Source: Nephrotoma appendiculata
Taxonomy: Eukaryota > Arthropoda > Insecta > Diptera > Tipulidae
NCBI GenBank assembly: GCA_947310385.1
Contig: OX371224.1
Span: 18,708,777 to 18,772,776 of the forward strand
Length of the DNA: 64,000 nt
Direction of reading: 5' to 3'
Positions 58,008 to 64,000 of this stretch are shown here, one piece after another. The translations under genes and the position numbers were made by a program. The notes beneath the pieces are model-generated. The model ran no database searches and had not been told where the DNA came from. It was given only the letters and a program-made list of their open reading frames with translations. Each line of letters starts with the position of its first letter. Position 1 is the first letter of the stretch.

Positions 58008-58435
58008 TATAACTAGCGGATATTTTTTATTCATTTTGTAGCTCTTTTTCCACAAAATAAAACACTCCAGCGGAATAAAATCTTAAAAGTGTTCAGAACA
58101 CTCCTACTGTTGTGTGCCTCAGGTCGATTGTTTCGGCAAAATTATGAACTACACTTTTTGATGTCATCTTACGCTATTCGCCGCAACGTAAAGTCTCCTC
58201 GGGAGGTAAGTTTTGAATTTAGTTGTCAAATTTCATTATTTGGTATTTAATGCAAATGTGTTATTGTGTACAAATTTGTACAAATTTTTACGTGACACTT
58301 GTTTTTTTATTTTTAAACATTTCGTAGTTTATAATAACATTTGCAAATAATGCAACTTCCATATCATCTTCCATTATTTTAATTTAATTTAATATTTGCT
58401 TTATCCACGAAAAGTCGACAATTTAGTATTTCTAA

Positions 58436-60167
58436 TGCTGGAAACAGACGTGCGAAATTTCGCATGCGGAGAATTTAGAATCCACTACTTTGACTGCGGG
58501 CCAATAGTCGGGTAAATCGTTTAATATGGCAAAATCGGATTTAGAACAGATTTTTCGATCACTTTGCCATAGAATTTTTGAAAACTAAATGGATTTACCG
58601 AGAAATTTACTTAAAATTAACTTTTACCCGACCATTGGCCCGCTGCCTTTATATGGAATAAAACACATGCATTTCGCATAGCATGCATCATTTCGCAAGT
58701 TGTCTCTATTTCTAAAATAATGCACCGCAGCAGTGCTAACTACACAATAAAAAAAAATATCATGAATTAATAGTAACATCACGACGGCTTTGCAATGTTT
58801 TGACAGAAATTCAAAAACAAATTGTATATAGCGACCATTACACAATCAATATTAATGACAATACTACTTGGTATTGACATTATTATTGATTGTGTAATGG
58901 GATAAAATTAATAATGATGGTCGGTATTGACATAAATCCGGATTTTCTGATATTGTACCTCAATACTACCTATAGGGGTGGGAATATATGTGTTAATGGG
59001 GTGTGATCGTGTGTAAGTTAATTATTTTACTGTAATTTCAAGAATAAATATGAAAACAAAAATCAAAATAAAAAAATATTTTCGATTATAGGAGTATATT
59101 TTATTATTTGGAACAAAATAATCATATTTTATAATTTTGAATTATAATAGTCACAAAATCTGCTGGAGTCTGTTGTAAACTGTCGTACCCCGTTGTTTTT
59201 GAGAATAATGCTTCTGTACATTTACGTGTAATGCAAATGCCTCGTCTGCGACGGAAATATATGACATATTGGCACTAGAGTTTGGTAATGGTTTTAACTC
59301 AGGCAAATTCAAAGATCGTTGCTACAGCATTTCTCCAAATTACTCAAAGCGACGGTTATGATTTCAAATATTTAATACAAACACATAATATTCTAAAACC
59401 AAATTTAAAACACGAAATATTTTTTGTATGTACTACGCTAAAAGCAGAAATTAAACACGAGAAATATTTTTTTTTTACTACGCCAAATGTCACAAATATT
59501 GCCAATAATATTATGATTGTGTAATAGTGAAAATTAATGATGAAGTAATTATACTAGTTTATATTAAAGGTTGAACCCAGGTCGAGTCAACATGTAGTTA
59601 TCTTAAGGTTAGTCTTGAAGTCAACTTCTAGTGTTTATATTGGAGAGTTATCTTGAGATTGAGTCGAAACCAGGTTATAAATGTCAAAATCATTCAAATT
59701 TTTTTCTTTTAAAAAATAATTCTAACTTTTTCTTTCGAACTTTCGAAAAATAAAAATCACAAAAATATGCTGCCGAATTTAGATACAGACGCGCTCGTAC
59801 AAGAAAAATATGAAAAATTGCCATTTTTATTTTTTTACTTTACTGATTATTTTTTGTAAAATATTAACCAGAGTTAGCTCGACCTAAGAAATTTTTGGAT
59901 TGAGTCGAGTTAACTCCAAGTTAACTTTTGGTGTTTATGTTGAAGGTTCAACCCAGGTTGAACCTAGGTTCAACCTCCAATATAAACAGTATAAATGATG
60001 CTAGATTTAGGTAGTATTGTCATTACAAGTAATGACAACGGTATTGATTGTGTAATGGTCGCTTATTGTGTATTGAAAACTCTAACGAATTTACGCCCAT
60101 GAAAATACACTTGATGCAGTTAACTTGCGTTGTCGCATGCGTAAATGTCGCACGTCTGTTTCCACCA
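58436..60167. mobile_element. Middle element: TIR GGAAACAGACGTGCGA, TAA duplication
   Basis: The left end TGCTGGAAACAGACGTGCGA, then CGCATGCG, pairs with the right end (complement TGGTGGAAACAGACGTGCGA). TAA flanks at 58433-58435 and 60168-60170, as in Harbinger-type elements. It contains the inner element. Confidence 0.75.
58831..60062. mobile_element. Inner element: TIR GCGACCATTACACAATCAAT
   Basis: GCGACCATTACACAATCAAT at 58831-58850 is inverted at about 60042-60062 (ATTGATTGTGTAATGGTCGC). Flanking TAT on each side may be the target duplication. Inside are an additional inverted copy of the TIR block at about 58883-58900 and repeated TCAACCT/AGGTTGA-type words near 59570-59990. No recognised gene; the open frame at 59282-59524 is not known. 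Confidence 0.7.
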
Positions 60168-60356
60168 TAATAGTCAAGCATAGTTTGTTTAAGAATAAGA
60201 TTTCATTCCGCTGGAATGTGTTAATTTTTGGAAAAACAATCAAATGAATAAAATTTTCCGCTGGTTATAAAATAATAACATAAATTATTTTTTGTGATCC
60301 ACTTCTGACGAGTAGCGTAGTTTCTTATTTTCGTCAGGCAAATTTTCTGTGTAAAC

Positions 60357-60557
60357 AGGTTGATTTATATTATCCGTTCCTTTCAGTTCCTTTACGTATC
60401 GTGTCAGACAAAAAAAAAACATTGTTACATGTATTTTTCGTAGGAGTATTTATATTATCAGTTCCTACAAGTACGGAACGGATCATATAAATACTCCTAT
60501 GAAATTTTTTTTTTGTCTGACACGATACGTAAAGGAACGGAAAATATAAATCAACCT
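60357..60557. mobile_element. 201-bp near-palindromic element
   Basis: The left arm AGGTTGATTTATATT, then CTTTACGTATCGTGTCAGAC, is complementary to the right arm 60498-60557. Inner GAGTATTTATAT blocks also pair. Non-coding. Confidence 0.8.
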
Positions 60558-60644
60558 TAATACAGAGAAGTGAAACAACACTATAAATTTCATGCTGTCC
60601 TATAAAGCATGAAATTTATAGTGTTGTTTCACTTCTCTGTATTA
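60558..60644. repeat. Perfect 39-bp inverted repeat, 9-nt spacer
   Basis: 60558-60596 and 60606-60644 are exact reverse complements with spacer 60597-60605. It starts at the base after the preceding palindrome ends. Perfect identity suggests recent origin or active correction. Confidence 0.9.
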
Positions 60645-62489
60645 TAGTTTAGAGATTCTTTCCAAAAGCGTGACGAATTAAACGATTCAAGATGCTACGA
60701 ATAATTCAGATTAACCTATCAGTTATGCTAACTCAACTAAGCGATAATCCATATGAAAATGAAACGTCCAAATGAATCCAATTCTGTAATTTAATGGTGT
60801 GCTGTGAAATCTAGAATCATTGGTGGTTGATTTTTAGGCCCCCCAACCATTGGGAACATGGGCTGCATACCGGATAAATTTTCGATGAGTTCATCAAAGA
60901 GATTTTCATAAATATTTGAATTCACCAAAAAAATTGGTTAAAATTTACTTTTGCCCGACATATTTACAAATCCTCGGCAAAGGCTTACTTTTTAGAGATT
61001 AAAGTAATTTATATTTTGAAGCACTAATCTATTATAAACATAATTTAGGAATTGTTTTTTGACCTTTTTCCAACAATATTCTAGCCAATCCCATATTTCT
61101 ATATTTCCCTGAAAATTCGATTGCAAGTTTGGCTAAGGTTAAATTTCGTTGGCTAAACTGTAGTAAATATTTTTGTAAATTTCCTTATCGCACGTATAAG
61201 ATTACTTTTAATTATAAGAATTCTGAATCATACATATACATATACAAGAGTATTATACCAATATACAATATAAACATGTATCAGTAAATTTTATTAAACA
61301 TGTAATAATGTGTAGTGATTTTATTATCTTTGAATTTAAATTTAATAACCAATATATTTGTTATAATATTATTCAGCGATAAGGAAGTTCAAAAAAACTC
61401 GTTCGGATTAATGCGATCGTTTGCCTGGCACTTGACGAAATTAATATAAAATGATTTTACGAAGTGCGCATTTTTACAACTGTGAGGGGTTTTCTTCATT
61501 GGTACAGACAAATTAACTTATATACATATTACGGTTCTTTTATTATTAATGTAATATGAGTGTAGTGTTTCCTTATCTATTAAAGTAGATGCGATTGTGA
61601 CCAAATAGTTTATTCAACAGAGCAGCAAGTTGGTTACGTTTTGATGTTTGAGAAACTATTTAGACCGCAATTCCCTTTACTTACGGAGTTAATAAAAAAA
61701 TCCTTGCAAATTCCTTCTTTTCAGTTCAAAAACGCCAATAAACGGACTTTTGTTTATTTCGCAATAAATTTAATTACTCCCACTTTAAATTTTTGATTCA
61801 TTTTTTATTTGTATTGATAAAATTTTAATTATTTATATGAATAGCATAAACAAAATTAATCTTTGGTTGTGATTTTGTTACCCTTCTTTAGTTACATATT
61901 TATGTTTAAGTTAATTACATTTACAAGTTATGTATCTCTCGATATCACAATAAAGCATAACATAGCAACGAGATATCATCGATGAGGCTTAAATATTAGA
62001 TTTTAAAGGATAATTTAAAAATAACACTGCGGAACAAAGGGTTGCTTCAAGATGAGGATTTGATACATTATTTGATAGGGTGTTAAATGAAAAATCACAT
62101 GGGTAAACTATGTATTAAATCTCTGTTTTACAAAATAGTACCATGTCGATCCACCTCACACCATAAATGAGGCTTGAACCTTATTTACCTTGGATGGCCA
62201 CAGTTTTTAATAACTTGCGTATGGGCGTTATTAAAATCATAACCCATAATCACTGCCTTCTGTACCTCTGGTTTCTTCCTACCCTCATTTTTGATAATGT
62301 CTTCAATTTATGTCATCAATTCAGATATTAACACTTTACCCTCACGATGATACGAGCCTTATGTTCATGCATTTTCATGAACGCTTGCGACAATCAACCG
62401 CAAGAAACGCATTGAAAGGAAGCACGTCTACCGAGATCGTCACAGATGTTGAAGTGAAGATTGAAAATATACACCGAAATCAGTTAAAT
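60645..62489. other. No gene recognised
   Basis: AT-rich sequence; a short open frame at 62310-62546 partly overlaps the next repeat. No supportable genes. Confidence 0.4.
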
Positions 62490-62880
62490 ACTTGCGTGTT
62501 TTTTATTAGCGCCCGACAGATTGTATCAGAAACACCGAATTTTTGATGTCAAAACTTATATTTAGCGCGCTATTTTTGCATATAATTAATTTATTTAACC
62601 CCAAACTAGTATTTTTCATTCAACTTTTTAGTTATATATCGCCGCTATCAGGAGCCGTTATCCTTTATAATGGGAATTTGAAAATGCCATGGTTTTGTAC
62701 AACCCTTAAACCATAACAAACTTAATCTTACAATAAAAATTAAAAACGCAACAAGATGAATTCTTTTTTGTAACATGTCATATCAAAATAAATGTCAATT
62801 AGTATATTCAGGTCGTTAAAAGTTTGTTTCGCTCAATAGCCCGCACCGGATAGCAAATGAAAAAACACAGTAAACAACTG
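62490..62880 (+). repeat. Interspersed repeat (family C), copy 2, uninterrupted
   Basis: Matches 39836-40760 over its length (TTTTTTATTAGCGCCCGA, TTAGCGCGCTATTTTTGCAT). It has a single CAG at 62809-62811 where copy 1 carries the 442-bp MITE. Confidence 0.8.
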
Positions 62881-62900
62881 CTACTAAAATGTTTTCCTTA

Positions 62901-63563
62901 TGCCCGGTTGCACAGAAAAATGACTAACGGCCGGTTTGTTGTGCGCCAATTAAATGTTTTATATGAAATTTGTTTTGGCAATCAGAAAAACTCAATCCCA
63001 ACTTGATTAAATATATTTTATTCCATGTAAATAATCAAATCATTGGAAACATATAACATAACATACTCCTCGAGATGAAATAATTTTAACTTTGGGCAAA
63101 TTTTGATCGAAATCATCTAACATAATAAAAAAAAAACAAATTTTGAGCAATAATTATGCTGACCTGCCTTAAATGGCCAGTTTTGATTGGATAACTTATT
63201 AACTAATCGTTTAATTTTTCCATGGAATAAAATATATTTAATCAAGTTTGCATTGAGTTTTTTCTGATTGCGAAAACAGATTTCATATCCCTTTTCCTGC
63301 CTGTTATCACAATTGTGTGGGTATCGAAAAAGAAGTGTCAAAAATTTATTTTTGTTTGTATTTTGGACCAACAAATAATTCCAAATTAACTCAGATCCGT
63401 TAAAATCCGGAAGGCATTACAACCTGTAATTTTTTATACACACATTTGTGTGGCGGAACTTAAATTGATGCAAAAAAAAATTGTCTGGCAGGAAAAGGGA
63501 TATAAAACATTTAACTGGTGCACAACTAACCAGCCGTTAGTCTAATTACTGTGCAACTGGGCC
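62901..63563. mobile_element. Harbinger-type MITE, TIR GCCCGGTTGCACAG, TTA duplication
   Basis: The left TGCCCGGTTGCACAG, then GACTAACGGCCGGTTTGTTG, pairs with the right arm (complement GGCCCAGTTGCACAG). Pairing continues inward through TTTTTCTGATTGC-type and AATAAAATATATTTAATCAA blocks. TTA flanks at 62898-62900 and 63564-63566. Non-coding. Confidence 0.8.
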
Positions 63564-64000
63564 TTAGAATACAATTCATATTAAATATCTTACTGCCACC
63601 TAGCGTTTCGTCATCATTTAGTTGTTAGAATTATTGGGCGATTACGCAGTAATATAAAAAACACTTTTATTTATTTACAGAAACACATTTGCTTTTATTT
63701 GACGAATGCTTCGACGAAGGAAATGAATACAGATAGTACTAAAACAAAATGACAGATGCTATAAAGACTTATGTTATACTTTAAAACAAATAATTCAACT
63801 TAATTAAAGGTTGTCTTATATAAAATAAATACTAACTTAAGGACTAGATTGTATTGTATAGAAACGATAGTATAAACAATTATATACCAATTATTTATAA
63901 AAAGCATTACAAATTTGGGATTTTTAATAGAAAAATTGTAATTTTAAGAAATTTTATCGAATGAAGTTGCATCTGCCGCCGCGAAATTATGTCCCACACC
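63564..64000. other. No gene recognised
   Basis: AT-rich end of the window. Confidence 0.4.

Larger units (their letters stand above)
57667..60298. mobile_element. Outer inverted-repeat element of a three-layer nest
   Basis: The left arm (57667-57708 plus 58021-58086) has TTATTTTATAACCAGCGGA, TTTTATTCATTT and TCCAGCGGAATAAAATCTTA. It pairs with 60197-60298, about 100 bp. A SINE (57709-58007) interrupts the left arm, and two further inverted-repeat structures lie inside. No transposase recognised. Confidence 0.65.

Overview
This window looks like AT-rich insect chromosomal DNA. The two clear host genes have introns of only about 60-70 bp, and the rest is dominated by insect-type transposable elements. 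A dipteran is a reasonable guess, but nothing here proves the order.

Host genes: (1) a Gadd45-family gene on the minus strand (2280-2810, two exons) with a well-placed TATA box near 3.1 kb; (2) the last four coding exons of a CD36/class B scavenger receptor on the minus strand (54831-56450). The exon for its N-terminal membrane segment was not found and may lie beyond the right edge. A few orphan open frames (19.1, 30.0-30.2, 30.7 and 39.3 kb) might be exons but are not recognised.

Mobile DNA, left to right: Ty3/gypsy gag-protease remnant (1-746); hAT transposase pseudogene (4.3-5.8 kb); related repeat modules (8.9-14.7 kb); non-LTR reverse transcriptase and Tc1/mariner-like remnants (15.3-16.3 kb); fold-back element (17.2 kb); possible LTR-element 5' end with a tRNA-Trp-type primer site (18.07 kb); PIF/Harbinger transposase fragment and miniature elements with 3-bp TAA/TTA target duplications (20.1-24.2 kb); a minus-strand Helitron (24.2-26.1 kb) carrying a SINE; non-LTR and Penelope-like remnants (27.1-30.0 kb); a miniature element carrying a LINE 3' fragment (34.0-34.6 kb); a Helitron with both ends (34703-37971); a repeat split by a miniature element (39.8-40.8 kb); a BEL/Pao-gypsy mosaic (44.6-46.0 kb); an apparently intact, recent Ty3/gypsy retrotransposon (47593-53502); nested inverted-repeat elements (57.7-60.3 kb); perfect palindromes (60.4-60.6 kb) and another miniature element (62.9-63.6 kb).

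The strongest mechanistic signal is at the gag/pol junction of the intact retrotransposon. The gag stop codon directly follows a GTTAAAC slippery heptamer. Six nucleotides later an H-type pseudoknot can be drawn with a 10-bp and a 7-bp stem. This is a complete candidate -1 ribosomal frameshift signal. Other notable points are a SINE whose 3' tail matches a LINE in the same window, an insertion checked against its own related empty site, and an element-in-element-in-element nest at 58-60 kb.
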